The notes below the pieces were generated by a model. The model had not been told where the DNA came from. It searched no databases and worked only from the letters and a program-made list of their open reading frames with translations. From an uncultured Thiohalocapsa sp. (GTDB lineage Bacteria; Pseudomonadota; Gammaproteobacteria; Chromatiales; Chromatiaceae): 64,000 bases of DNA. This document shows, one piece after another, positions 40,945-49,745 of this stretch (position 1 is its first letter; each line of letters starts with the position of its first letter). Both the position numbers and the translations under genes were made by a program. The DNA lies in the NCBI RefSeq assembly GCF_913063425.1, contig NZ_CAJXYK010000022.1, positions 24,562 to 88,561 on the forward strand, written 5' to 3'.

Positions 40945-41448
40945 ATGCTGAGCAGCATTCGCACCTTTTTCAATACGCATCTGTCGCGCCCGGGCGAGCG
41001 CGACCCCGAGGCCGCGGCGCAGGCCGTGCGCAGGGCCGCCGCGGCGCTTCTACTGGAAATGACGCACATGGAGGACGCACCCCAGGCCGTCGAGCGTGAC
41101 ACGGTGATGGCCCTGGTGCGGGAGTGCTTCGGCATGACCTATTCCCAGGCCGAGGCACTGCTCGGCTGCGCCGACGCCGAGCGCAGCAATTCGACGGATT
41201 ACTTCCAGTTCACGTCACTGATCAACGACCATTACGACGCAGACGACAAGGCACGGCTCGTCGCCGCGTTATGGCGCGTGGCCTACGCCGACGAGCGCCT
41301 CGGGCAGCACGAGGAATATCTGGTGCGCAAGGTCTCCGAGCTTCTGTACGTGCCGCACAGCGTCTTCATCCGCGCGAAGCTCGAGATCGAGCAGGCCGCA
41401 GTCGGCACAGACGACACCACCGAGACAGCGACCAGGAGACGGACATGA
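40945..41448 (+). CDS. TerB-like tellurite-resistance-family protein
   Basis: A 167-residue all-helical protein of the TerB/DjlA-like domain family. The signature LLLEMTHMEDAPQAVERDTVMALVRECFGMT includes the acidic metal-binding positions (E, D) and recurs in the second half as ALWRVAYADERLGQHEEYLVRKVSELL, the usual twofold pattern. ATG 40945 has GAGAGA upstream. The stop overlaps the ATG of the next gene by four bases (ATGA), which suggests translational coupling with the HdeD-like membrane protein. Function is uncertain; the family is linked with stress tolerance. Confidence 0.8.
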   Translation: MLSSIRTFFNTHLSRPGERDPEAAAQAVRRAAAALLLEMTHMEDAPQAVERDTVMALVRECFGMTYSQAEALLGCADAERSNSTDYFQFTSLINDHYDADDKARLVAALWRVAYADERLGQHEEYLVRKVSELLYVPHSVFIRAKLEIEQAAVGTDDTTETATRRRT

Positions 41449-42050
41449 GCAACGACACCGCGCACCCTTTGCCCCCGACCCCCGCCATCTTCGGCGAGCT
41501 GGAGAAGAACTGGGGCTGGCTCCTGCTGTTCGGTTTGGTGTCCATCGTGCTGGGCACCCTGGGGCTTGGGATGACCTTCCTGCTCACCGAGGTCTCCGTG
41601 GTGTTCTTCGGCGTGCTGCTGGTGGCAGGCGGCGTCTTTCAGCTGCTCGACGCCATCAAGTGCCGCGGTTGGAAGAGCATCGCCTGGCACGTGCTCATCG
41701 CGCTCCTGTACGTCGGCGCCGGCCTGCTGATGGTGCTGCACACGGAGCTGGCGGCCCTGTCGCTGACGCTGGTGATCGCCTACGCGCTCATCGCGGTCGG
41801 CGTGCTGCGGGCCATCATGGCCTTCCAGGTGCGCCCTGCGAAGGGCTGGTGGTGGCCGCTGCTGTCCGGCCTGGTGTCACTGGTGCTCGGCACGCTGATT
41901 CTGCTGGAGTGGCCGCAGTCCGGGCTGTTCATCATCGGGCTCTTCATCGCCATCGAGCTGATCTTCAACGGCTGGGCTTACCTCTTCATCGCACTGGCCG
42001 CGCGCAGTGCCGCCAAGGCGCGCAAAGCGCAGGGCTCGGTCAGCGCCTGA
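41445..42050 (+). CDS. HdeD family (DUF308) membrane protein
   Basis: A 201-residue protein with six transmembrane helices, like E. coli HdeD, an acid-resistance membrane protein. The segments WGWLLLFGLVSIVLGTLGLGMT and LAALSLTLVIAYALIAVGVLRAIMAF have the HdeD pattern of GxxxGxL turns (LVSLVLGTLILLEWP). AGGAGA lies upstream of ATG 41445. Coupled by a four-base overlap to the TerB-like gene. Confidence 0.85.
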   Translation: MSNDTAHPLPPTPAIFGELEKNWGWLLLFGLVSIVLGTLGLGMTFLLTEVSVVFFGVLLVAGGVFQLLDAIKCRGWKSIAWHVLIALLYVGAGLLMVLHTELAALSLTLVIAYALIAVGVLRAIMAFQVRPAKGWWWPLLSGLVSLVLGTLILLEWPQSGLFIIGLFIAIELIFNGWAYLFIALAARSAAKARKAQGSVSA

Positions 42051-42109
42051 TTCGGCGCCCACTGCGCCTTCGCGACTTCGTTCCCCGGCCCCCGGCCCCA
42101 GCCTGACGC

Positions 42110-43144
42110 ATGCCGCGTCTGCCCGCCGAATGGGAGCCGCAGGACGCGGTGATGCTCACCTGGCCGCACGCGGGCACGGATTGGGCAGCACAGCTCGCGG
42201 CGGTGGAGGCGGTGTACCTTGCAATCGCCGCCGCCGTCGCGCGCCGCCAGCGTCTGCTCATCGCCTGCCGCGATGCCGACCATCGCGACCATGCGCGCCG
42301 ATGCCTCGCCGCCGCCGGCATCGGCGCCGCGGCGACATGCACGCTCGCACCGAGCAACGACACCTGGGCCCGCGACCACGGCCCGCTCACCGTGCTCGAC
42401 GCCGCCGGACGTGCCAACGCGGTGGACTTCCGCTTCAACGGCTGGGGCGGCAAGTTTCCGGCAGCGCTGGACGACTGCATCACGGCCCGACTCCACGCGG
42501 CGGGGCATCTCGGCGATGCGCCGCTGGTCACCAGTGCGCTGGTGCTGGAGGGCGGCGCCATCGACACGGACGGCACGGGCACGGCGTTGCTGGTGCGCCG
42601 TACCATCATCGACCCGGCGCGCAACCCGGGCTGGGACCAGGCCCGGGTGGAGGCGGAGCTCGCCCGCACGCTCGGCATCACGCGGTGCCTTTGGCTGAAC
42701 CAGGGTGCGCTCGACGGCGACGACACCGACGGCCACATCGACACCCTCGCCCGGTTCTGCGCGCCGGGCAGGATTTGCCACGTGACGGCACATCCGGCGG
42801 CGTCCGCCGGCGAGCAGACCGCGCTCGGGGGTCTGCGACAGGAGCTCGCCGCGCTCCGCCGCCCTGACGGTCGGCCTTACGACCTGGTGCCGCTGCCGGC
42901 ACCGGCACCATTACGCGACGAAGACGGCGCCCCGATGCCGGCGAGCTATGCGAACTTTCTGATCATCAACGGCGCCGTGCTGCTGCCGGGCTACGGCGAC
43001 CCGGCGGATGCCCTGGCCGCCGAGCGCCTTGCCACCTGCTTCCCAGAGCGCGCCGTGGAGCTCATCGACTGCCGGGCGCTGATCCGACAGGGCGGCAGTC
43101 TGCACTGCATCACCATGCAGCTGCCCGCTGCGCGCACGCACTGA
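42110..43144 (+). CDS. aguA: Agmatine deiminase
   Basis: A 344-residue enzyme of the guanidino-group-modifying (peptidyl-arginine-deiminase-like) fold that converts agmatine to N-carbamoylputrescine on the way to putrescine. It has PAEWEPQDAVMLTWPH at the start, NDTWARDHGP, FNGWGGKF, ALVLEGGAIDTDG, DDTDGHIDTLARF, PASYANFLIINGAVLLPGYGD and the catalytic Cys in GGSLHCITMQLP near the end. The partner N-carbamoylputrescine amidase is not adjacent, though the two are often together. It follows the HdeD gene by 59 bases and could be co-transcribed. Confidence 0.93.
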   Translation: MPRLPAEWEPQDAVMLTWPHAGTDWAAQLAAVEAVYLAIAAAVARRQRLLIACRDADHRDHARRCLAAAGIGAAATCTLAPSNDTWARDHGPLTVLDAAGRANAVDFRFNGWGGKFPAALDDCITARLHAAGHLGDAPLVTSALVLEGGAIDTDGTGTALLVRRTIIDPARNPGWDQARVEAELARTLGITRCLWLNQGALDGDDTDGHIDTLARFCAPGRICHVTAHPAASAGEQTALGGLRQELAALRRPDGRPYDLVPLPAPAPLRDEDGAPMPASYANFLIINGAVLLPGYGDPADALAAERLATCFPERAVELIDCRALIRQGGSLHCITMQLPAARTH

Positions 43145-43221
43145 CGGCACGGCACGACCCGTCATCTCGCCGCGGGGCGGCCCGAGCCGAGGGCAGAGCC
43201 GCTGTCGGTCCGCCCGCAAGC

Positions 43222-43422
43222 TCAGTCCGTACTGTTCTGCTTCACGGCACAACAGGGGCCGGGACCTGCGGCCCCGGTCCCGTCAACCTCGGCACGAAAC
43301 TGCGCCGCCATGGCGCCCGCCGGCGGCTGCGGCGGTCCGGTCTCGACAGCCCCTTGGGCCGCGACCTGATGACCGGCGGCGAGCACCAGCGTCAAACCGC
43401 CGGCAACCAGTGAAGGGAACAT
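43222..43422 (-). CDS. Small exported protein of unknown function
   Basis: A 66-residue minus-strand ORF with a credible signal peptide (MFPSLVAGGLTLVLAAGHQVAA) and a short Gly/Ala/Pro-rich mature part ending in PCCAVKQNSTD. GGAGG lies about 7 bases before ATG 43422. No family is recognised. It is on its own between aguA (convergent) and a repeat element. Moderate support only, since it is so short. Confidence 0.45.
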   Translation of the reverse strand: MFPSLVAGGLTLVLAAGHQVAAQGAVETGPPQPPAGAMAAQFRAEVDGTGAAGPGPCCAVKQNSTD

Positions 43423-43454
43423 CAGCCACCTCCGTTGTCAGTACTGCGACCCCA

Positions 43455-43562
43455 TTGCAGCGCCACGGAAAGCCTGAGGCCAGGGCGCACCTGCCATCGG
43501 CGGATTGACGTCCGCGCAACCCAGGGTTCCGACTGAAGTCGGCGTACCCGGGGCCGACCCCG
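43455..43562 (-). repeat. Two-hairpin dispersed element, copy D
   Basis: Read on the minus strand it gives CCCCGGGTACG, hairpin CCGACTTCAGTCGG, ACCCTGGGTT, hairpin GCGGACGTCAATCCGC (loop altered, stem GCGGA/TCCGC kept) and CAGGCTTTCCGTGGCGC. It lies upstream of the small exported protein. Confidence 0.7.
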
Positions 43563-43790
43563 CGACTTCCGCAGCGCGGCACGCTGTGCACGGGCTGTAA
43601 GCCCGCTCGGCACGGGGAGCCATATTAGCGAAGGCTGATGTCTGAGCCGTGAACAAATCGCAGCAAATTGCAACGAAACCGTGACGGACTCTTCACCCAC
43701 AGGCGGACCGGCCTTGGCAGGAAGGGCCTGCCGTGACACCGTCTCCCGCAACGACTCACCGAGCACCGGCCCCGTGTTGCACCTTCAGGC

Positions 43791-45326
43791 ATGAGCGAGC
43801 CCTTCAACCAGACACCGGCCAGCGCCGGCCGGCGCCACGCCACCCAGGCGGCGCTGGCGATCATCGCCCTGCTGGCGCTGGCGGTGCTGGGCTGGCCCGA
43901 CACCGCCACCGCCGTGCTGAGCGGTATCACGGGCGCCATCGTGGACACCGCCGGCTGGCTGGTGCTGCTCTTCGCCACCGCTTTGCTGCTGCTCGGGTGT
44001 GCCATCGCCGCAAGCCCCCTCGGGCACCTGCGGCTCGGGGGGCGGGATGAGCGACCGGAATTCGGCATGCCGTCCTGGCTCGCCATGCTCTTTGCGGCGG
44101 GTATGGGCTCAGGCCTGGTGTTTTGGGGGGTGGCCGAGCCGCTCACCCACAGCCGCACGCTCGCCACCGCCGGCGCCGACAGCGCGGCTGCGGCCATGGC
44201 CATCACCTGGTTCCATTGGGGCCTGCACGCCTGGGCCATCTATGCCCTTGCCGCACTGTCCATCGCCTGGTTCCATACCCGCCGCGGACTGCCGGAGACG
44301 CCCTCCGCCGGCATCGCCGCGGGCTGGCGCGGCTGGCTGCCCGCGCCCCTGTGCGACGCACTCGGTCGCGCGGCGGACCTGGTGGGGGTGGCCGCGGTGG
44401 TGTTCGGGGTCGCCGGGGCGCTCGCCAACAGCATCATCCTGCTGCGGGTGGGCATCGCCGCCGCCACCGGCTGGACACCGCCCGGCATGGTCTTGCAGCT
44501 GGCCCTGCTGACGCTGCTGGCGGCGGCCTTCATGACCTCCGCCGTCACCGGCATCAGCCACGGCATCCGCTGGCTCAGCAACCTGAACCTGGTCGCCGCG
44601 CTGGTCCTGCTGCTGGCGCTGCTGGTGCTGGGCGCACCGGCGGCGGCGAGTGCGCTCGGCCTCGAGGCACTCGGCACCTGGCTCGCGGCCATGCCGCGCT
44701 GGTCGCTGGCCCCCATCTCCATGGACGGCGCAGACGGCCTGCCCAGGGAGGGCTGGGCCGGGGACTGGACACTCACCTATCTGGTGTGGTGGATCGCCTG
44801 GACACCCTTCGTGGGGCTGTTCATCGCGCGTATCAGCCGCGGGCGCACGCTGCGGACTTTTCTGCTGGGCGTCATGCTGGTGCCGACGCTGTTCTCCATG
44901 CTCTGGTTCACCGTGCTCGGCGGCGGCGCCCTGGCCTACGACGCGGCGCAGGATGGACGTCTCACCGCAGCGCTCTCAGATCACTACACGCGCCCGCTGT
45001 TCCTGTGGCTGGATGCGCTGCCGTTGGGCCCCGCGCTGGCACTGCTGGTGTGCGGGCTGCTGTTCGTGTTCATGATCACCAGCGCGGATTCGGCCTGTTT
45101 CGTGCTCGGCATGCTGTCGACGGGGCGCGCCGACCCGGGCACCCCGAGCAAGCTCGGCTGGGGCCTGCTGCTCACGGCGCTCACGGCGGGCCTGCTGCTG
45201 CGAAACGACGTGGATGTGAACAAGGCGGTGGCCATCATCGGCGCTCTGCCGTTCACTGTCTTCCTGCTGTTGCAGGTCATCGCACTGCTGCGCGCGCTGC
45301 GCACCGAGCTGCGCCGCGCCGCTTGA
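43791..45326 (+). CDS. BCCT family (glycine betaine/choline/carnitine) transporter
   Basis: A 511-residue, 12-helix secondary transporter for trimethylammonium solutes. BCCT signatures are clear: FAAGMGSGLVFWGVAEPLTH in TM3, WFHWGLHAWAIYALAALSIAW, and TYLVWWIAWTPFVGLFIARISRGRTLR in TM8-9, including the Trp box that binds the substrate. Uptake of betaine or related solutes suits a halophile or salt-tolerant cell. No large regulatory C-terminal tail like BetP is present. The gene stands alone with no enzyme of betaine metabolism nearby. Confidence 0.92.
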   Translation: MSEPFNQTPASAGRRHATQAALAIIALLALAVLGWPDTATAVLSGITGAIVDTAGWLVLLFATALLLLGCAIAASPLGHLRLGGRDERPEFGMPSWLAMLFAAGMGSGLVFWGVAEPLTHSRTLATAGADSAAAAMAITWFHWGLHAWAIYALAALSIAWFHTRRGLPETPSAGIAAGWRGWLPAPLCDALGRAADLVGVAAVVFGVAGALANSIILLRVGIAAATGWTPPGMVLQLALLTLLAAAFMTSAVTGISHGIRWLSNLNLVAALVLLLALLVLGAPAAASALGLEALGTWLAAMPRWSLAPISMDGADGLPREGWAGDWTLTYLVWWIAWTPFVGLFIARISRGRTLRTFLLGVMLVPTLFSMLWFTVLGGGALAYDAAQDGRLTAALSDHYTRPLFLWLDALPLGPALALLVCGLLFVFMITSADSACFVLGMLSTGRADPGTPSKLGWGLLLTALTAGLLLRNDVDVNKAVAIIGALPFTVFLLLQVIALLRALRTELRRAA

Positions 45327-45417
45327 GCCCGGCTCGGCGACCGCGCCGGACGCCCCGATTCGCGTCGCGCTTCGCGACGCAGTATGCCAATCACCACCGC
45401 TAGGCCCTGAAACGACC

Positions 45418-46701
45418 GTGGACTTCCAAGCCCCCACCACCACGCACCTGCCGGCTGACGGCACCAACCGCCGGCTGCGCACCAGCTCACGCAGCAGCGC
45501 GGCGCTGCGCTTCGATCTGCGCTGGCAGAGCGACGCGGTGCAGCACTGCGACAGCCTGTTCCTGCCGCAGGTGCCGCTTTGGCGGGCCGAACTGCCCCAG
45601 CACCTCAAAGACGAGGTGATGAACAAGCCCGTCGGGCATCGCGCCACGCGCAGGCTCGCCCCAGGTCACTTCTTGCCCGACCGGCACCGCGACCGGTTGC
45701 TCGCGGTGCGGGCGTCCCAGCTCAACCGGCGCTTTCTGGGACGCGGGCACATCGAGCCCAGGCGCGGCAGGTTCTACCCCAAGGGCATGCTCGTGACCGT
45801 GCAGGACAGCTTCGCCGCCGACCGCACGCCGTTTCGCGTCGTCGGGATCGAAGGCGACAGCCTGCAGGTGGACCTGAATCATCCGTTGGCCGGCAAACCG
45901 CTGGAGGTGACGGTCACCATCAGTGCCATGCTGGATGCCGCCGTCGCACAGCCGGGACCAACCCCGAACATTCGGGCACTGCTGACGGCCGACGGGCCCG
46001 GCATGCAGGGCCGCTGGCAGGCCAAGGCGACGGATTTCTTCGCCGATGCGCCCTTCGTGCGCATGGACGAAGACGACCCCGGCTTCTACGCCCGACCGCG
46101 GCTGGTGGACCACCTGGACAGTGCCGCCAGCGCCGAGATCCGCGCACTGTACGGGCGGCTCATTCCGCGGCGCAGCCGCATCCTGGACCTCATGTCGAGC
46201 TGGCAGTCGCACCTGCCCGAAGCGCTGGACCCGGACCAGGTGGTGGGCCTGGGCATGAACGCCGACGAGCTCGCCCAGAACCCCATGCTCACCGAGCGGA
46301 TGATCCACGACCTCAACGCCGAGCCCCGGCTGCCCTTCGCGGACAGAACCTTCGACGCCGTTGTCTGTACCGTGTCGGTGGAGTATCTGACCGATCCACT
46401 CCGCGTCTTCCGCGAGCTGGCCCGGGTGCTCACGCCCGGCGGCATCGCCGTAATGACCTTCTCCAATCGCTGGTTTCCCACCAAGGTCACCCGGCTCTGG
46501 GAGGAGCTGCACGAATTCGAGCGCCCCGGCCTGGTGCTGGAATACTTCCGCGCCACCGGCTGCTTCCGGGACTTCAACACCTGGAGCCTGCGCGGTCTGC
46601 CGCGGCCCGCGGACGACAAGTACGCCCACCGGCTCCACCAGTCCGATCCGGTGCATGCGGTGTGGGCGCGCTGTGCCGGGCAGCCGACGATGCGGCTCTG
46701 A
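45418..46701 (+). CDS. FKBP-like domain fused to a methyltransferase with atypical motif I
   Basis: A 427-residue two-part protein. Residues about 110-170 match the C-terminal half of FKBP/SlyD-type peptidyl-prolyl isomerases (PKGMLVTVQD, FRVVGIEGDSLQVDLNHPLAGKPLEVTV). Residues about 225-425 form a class I methyltransferase-like domain, but motif I reads ILDLMSSWQSHLP at about 255-267, not the E/DxGxGxG loop. Later motifs are present (VGLGMNADELAQNP, LPFADRTFDAVVCTVSVEYL, ELARVLTPGGIAVMTFSNRW). The same LDLMSSW motif I occurs, to my recollection, in a distinct family of uncharacterised methyltransferases. GTG 45418 is the start of choice. Confidence 0.7.
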   Translation: MDFQAPTTTHLPADGTNRRLRTSSRSSAALRFDLRWQSDAVQHCDSLFLPQVPLWRAELPQHLKDEVMNKPVGHRATRRLAPGHFLPDRHRDRLLAVRASQLNRRFLGRGHIEPRRGRFYPKGMLVTVQDSFAADRTPFRVVGIEGDSLQVDLNHPLAGKPLEVTVTISAMLDAAVAQPGPTPNIRALLTADGPGMQGRWQAKATDFFADAPFVRMDEDDPGFYARPRLVDHLDSAASAEIRALYGRLIPRRSRILDLMSSWQSHLPEALDPDQVVGLGMNADELAQNPMLTERMIHDLNAEPRLPFADRTFDAVVCTVSVEYLTDPLRVFRELARVLTPGGIAVMTFSNRWFPTKVTRLWEELHEFERPGLVLEYFRATGCFRDFNTWSLRGLPRPADDKYAHRLHQSDPVHAVWARCAGQPTMRL

Positions 46702-46734
46702 GGTAAAGACCGGTCCGACGCTCGGCAACGCCTG

Positions 46735-46822
46735 AGATCAGTGATCGCTTGCCCCGGCGGACTTGAGTCCCCCTTTCCCCGGGGTGCCGACTGAAGCCGG
46801 CGTTCCTTGGGGTGCCTTCGCG
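46735..46822 (-). repeat. Two-hairpin dispersed element, copy E (degenerate)
   Basis: Read on the minus strand: CCCCAAGGAACGCCGGCTTCAGTCGGC, GGGG, then GGGGGACTCAAGTCC and a weak match to the tail. The first hairpin has a G-T pair in place of G-C. It is in the spacer between two convergent genes. Confidence 0.5.
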
Positions 46823-46839
46823 AGCTCCGAGGTGGTGCT

Positions 46840-47412
46840 TTAGGGAACGATCTCGATGGGCGTGCCGTCGCTCACGTAGCGCCAGATCTCGTCCACCGCC
46901 ATGTTGGACACCGCGATGCAGCCCTGGGTCCAGTCCTCACCGCGCACCAGATCCCGCAGGTGGGCGAAGCGGGCGCCGCGCGGCTCGCCGTGGATCATGA
47001 TGGCGCCGCCGGGGTCCCAGCCTTTGCGCGCGGCCTTGAGACGGTCGTCCAGGCTCGGATAGGAGATGTGCAGCGCCTTGTAGAAGTTGCTGCGCGCGTT
47101 GCGCCCGCTGATGGTGTAGCGCCCCTCGGGTGTGCGGTTGTCGCCCTGACGCTGCTTGTGGCCCTCGGGCTCGATGCCGAGGCTGATGCGATAGGTGCGA
47201 AAGGGCTTGCCGTCGCGCATGAGGTAGAGCCGGCGCTGGCTCTTTTTCACCAGGATTTTGTCGGCGAATTGCCCCCGGCGCGAGACCGCCGGCACGGGCG
47301 CCTGGGCACGCTGAGCGGCACAGCCGGGCAGCACGGACATGGCAGCGACGGAGCCCGTGAGACAGAGGACCATGCCGACACCGGCGGTGGCATGCAGGAG
47401 GGCTGAGTACAT
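46840..47412 (-). CDS. L,D-transpeptidase (YkuD domain) family protein
   Basis: A 190-residue periplasmic or lipoprotein-type enzyme with a YkuD domain, a family that makes or alters peptidoglycan cross-links. N-terminal hydrophobic segment with LPGC (possible lipobox; a cleaved signal is also possible). The catalytic region is AIMIHGEPRG, with the Cys in EDWTQGCIAVSNMAVDEIW and the conserved KQRQGDNRTPEGRYTIS segment. Size fits the short YkuD class (ErfK-like). ATG 47412 begins the signal peptide; the upstream frame is not homologous. It is divergent from the SQR-family gene. Confidence 0.88.
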   Translation of the reverse strand: MYSALLHATAGVGMVLCLTGSVAAMSVLPGCAAQRAQAPVPAVSRRGQFADKILVKKSQRRLYLMRDGKPFRTYRISLGIEPEGHKQRQGDNRTPEGRYTISGRNARSNFYKALHISYPSLDDRLKAARKGWDPGGAIMIHGEPRGARFAHLRDLVRGEDWTQGCIAVSNMAVDEIWRYVSDGTPIEIVP

Positions 47413-47668
47413 CTTGCGGGTGCCTTGGAGAAGAGGCTGTCCGCGCGGCGGATCAGCGGACCGAAGGCAGCAGACTATACCAGCCGCGGCGCCCTGGAGG
47501 CGCTTGCGAAGGCCGTGGAGCAGACCCCCGGCGGCCCCGCAGATCGTCCCCGTCAAAACTCTCCGGCACACCAAGCATGAAAGCCGGTCCACACTTGATC
47601 TGCGTCTTTGCCGGGGAGGCGGCGTCGGGAGTAGCGTGACGCGAAAATTACCACAGGAGGTCTCCCCC

Positions 47669-49126
47669 ATGGCACGCGTACTGATACTCGGCGCCGGCAT
47701 TTCCGGCCACACCACGGCCCGCTACCTCGGCAAATGGATCGGCAAGGAGCACGAGGTCACCGTCGTCTCCCCGAATGCCAAGTGGAACTGGATCCCCTCC
47801 AACATCTGGGTCGGCGTCGGCGAAATGACCGAGAAGCAGGTGACGTTCGAGCTCGAGCCCATCTACCGCAAGATCAACGTCAGGTTTCACCAGGCCCGGG
47901 CGGTGTCCATCCACCCCGACGGCGGCGGTGCCATGGCGGAGCCGCACGTGACCCTGGAGTACACCGACCCGGCCCGCAGCGGCGAGCAGGCCGCCCTGCC
48001 CTACGACTATCTCGTCAACGCCACCGGCCCCAAGCTCAACTTCGGCGCCACGCCGGGGCTCGGGCCCGACGGCGGCTACACCACGTCCGTCTGCACGCCG
48101 CAGCACGCGCTGCACGCCAACGAGCAGCTCCAGGCAGCCATCGCCGCCATGCAGCAGGGCGAACAGAAGACCTTCGTCATCGGCACCGGCCATGGCATGT
48201 GCACCTGCCAGGGGGCCGCGTTCGAGTACATCTACAACGTCGATCACCTGCTGCGCGACGCCGGGGTCCGCGACAAGGCACGACTGGTCTGGATCAGCAA
48301 CGAGTACGAGCTCGGCGACTTCGGTATGGGCGGCGTACACATCAAGCGCGGCGGTTACATCACCAACGGCAAGGTTTTCGCCGAGTCGCTGATGGTGGAG
48401 CGCGGCATCGAGTGGATCGTGCGCGCGGCGGTGAAGAAAGTCGAGCCCGGCGCGCTCACCTACGAGCTGCTCGACGGCAGCGAGCACAGCCTTGCGTTCG
48501 ACTTCGCGATGCTGATCCCGCCCTTCGCCGGGCAGCCGCTCAATGCCTATGACGCCGCGGGCACCGACATCACCGAAGAGATGTTCGCGCCCAACGGCTT
48601 CATGAAGGTGGACGGCGACTACAGGCCGAAGCCCTACGAGGAATGGAGCAAGGCCGATTGGCCAAGCACCTACCAGACGCCGAAGTACAGGAACATCTTC
48701 GCCATCGGCATCGCCTTCGCGCCGCCGCACCCCATCAGCAAGCCCATGAAGAGCCCCAATGGGACGCCCATCAGCCCCACGCCGCCGCGCACGGGCATGC
48801 CGTCAGCGGCCATCGGCAAGGCGGTGGCCGAGAACATCCGCGACCTGCTCGGCGGCGCCAGCGAGCTGAGCCATACGGCATCCATGGCCGAGATGGGCGC
48901 CGCCTGTGTCGCCTCCACCGGCTTCGACATCTTCAACGGCACCGCAGCCACCATGACCGTGTTCCCGGTGGTGCCCGACTACGAGACCTACCCGGAGTAC
49001 GGCCGCGACATGGACCTCACCTTCGGCGAGATCGGCCTCGCCGGGCACTGGATGAAGTACATCCTGCACCACGTGTTCATGTATCAGGCCAAGCTGCGCC
49101 CGGGCTGGTCCGTCCTCCCGGACTGA
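47669..49126 (+). CDS. Sulfide:quinone oxidoreductase family flavoprotein
   Basis: A 485-residue FAD-dependent oxidoreductase of the SQR/flavocytochrome c sulfide dehydrogenase superfamily. N-terminal FAD-binding Rossmann fold VLILGAGISGHTTARYL, then VTVVSPNAKWNWIPSNIWVGVG, with Cys residues in TSVCTPQHA and MCTCQGAAFEYI that would lie near the flavin. The second Rossmann segment is FVIGTGHGMC. C-terminal part ends MKYILHHVFMYQAKL, a membrane-associating amphipathic region. AGGAGG lies 8 bases before ATG 47669. Oxidation of sulfide to sulfur with quinone as acceptor is likely but not proven. The subtype cannot be assigned by eye. Confidence 0.8.
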   Translation: MARVLILGAGISGHTTARYLGKWIGKEHEVTVVSPNAKWNWIPSNIWVGVGEMTEKQVTFELEPIYRKINVRFHQARAVSIHPDGGGAMAEPHVTLEYTDPARSGEQAALPYDYLVNATGPKLNFGATPGLGPDGGYTTSVCTPQHALHANEQLQAAIAAMQQGEQKTFVIGTGHGMCTCQGAAFEYIYNVDHLLRDAGVRDKARLVWISNEYELGDFGMGGVHIKRGGYITNGKVFAESLMVERGIEWIVRAAVKKVEPGALTYELLDGSEHSLAFDFAMLIPPFAGQPLNAYDAAGTDITEEMFAPNGFMKVDGDYRPKPYEEWSKADWPSTYQTPKYRNIFAIGIAFAPPHPISKPMKSPNGTPISPTPPRTGMPSAAIGKAVAENIRDLLGGASELSHTASMAEMGAACVASTGFDIFNGTAATMTVFPVVPDYETYPEYGRDMDLTFGEIGLAGHWMKYILHHVFMYQAKLRPGWSVLPD

Positions 49127-49208
49127 GGGGGCCTGAGGCAGCCCACCGACCGACTCTGCGGATGCCTCGCGGCGTCCGTGAATCAGCAGCATTGCACGAG
49201 GTTGACGC

Positions 49209-49388
49209 ATGTCCACAGACACCCTGTCCGCGAAGCCCAAGAACAGAGAGCCCTATCAGCAGGCCTACTATCCGCCCGTGCCCACCAAGTTCATCCGCTG
49301 GGTGCGCACCAACGTCGTCTGGCAGTTCATCCGCTTCTGGGTCATCAATTTCAAGATCCTGCGGCTGTTGTTGAAGTCGCACCACTGA
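49209..49388 (+). CDS. 59-residue basic, possibly membrane-associated protein downstream of the SQR-family gene
   Basis: A 60-codon ORF begins at ATG 49209 with GAGG about 7-8 bases upstream, 82 bases after the SQR stop, on the same strand. It reads MSTDTLSAKPKNREPYQQAY, a Pro-Tyr-rich stretch, then a hydrophobic/aromatic segment FIRWVRTNVVWQFIRFW and ILRLLLKSHH, likely a single amphipathic or transmembrane helix with basic flanks. G/C-rich third positions support coding. It may anchor or regulate the oxidoreductase. I recognise no family. Confidence 0.6.
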   Translation: MSTDTLSAKPKNREPYQQAYYPPVPTKFIRWVRTNVVWQFIRFWVINFKILRLLLKSHH

Positions 49389-49403
49389 TGAGAGGCTGAC
49401 CTT

Positions 49404-49730
49404 ATGCCCGCATCGGGTCGGCGACCCCGGCCAAGCGCCTGCGGAACCGCAATCGACACCATCCAGCGGCACTGGACGGAGGTCGCTGCGGTGTCGGACC
49501 GCGTCCGCTTCCGGCTCGCCGACCACGACGGCGGCAACGGCGGCGAGGGCGGCTACTCCATGATCCGGACGGGTTACCGCTTCCATCTGTCCGGCCCGGA
49601 TCGGGACGTGCGGCGTCTCACCTGCCCCGGCGTGCTGGCGGACCCGGCCTTCGCCGATCCACCGACGCTCGCTGAGATCGCCGCCGCCCTGGGCGGGGTC
49701 GCAACACTCAGGGTACAGGGCACGGACTGA
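49404..49730 (+). CDS. Small hypothetical protein
   Basis: A 108-residue ORF starting 15 bases after the 59-residue gene, in the same direction. The first 20 residues are basic (MPASGRRPRPSACG); the remainder is mixed, with SDRVRFRLADHDGGNGGEGGYSM and RTGYRFHLSGPDRDVRRL, and ends in an Ala/Gly-rich helix. No signal peptide or membrane segment. The ribosome binding site is weak (GAGAGG about 10 bases upstream). Function is unknown; its position suggests the same transcript as the SQR-family gene. Confidence 0.45.
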   Translation: MPASGRRPRPSACGTAIDTIQRHWTEVAAVSDRVRFRLADHDGGNGGEGGYSMIRTGYRFHLSGPDRDVRRLTCPGVLADPAFADPPTLAEIAAALGGVATLRVQGTD

Positions 49731-49745
49731 GGACGGCAGACGCCG

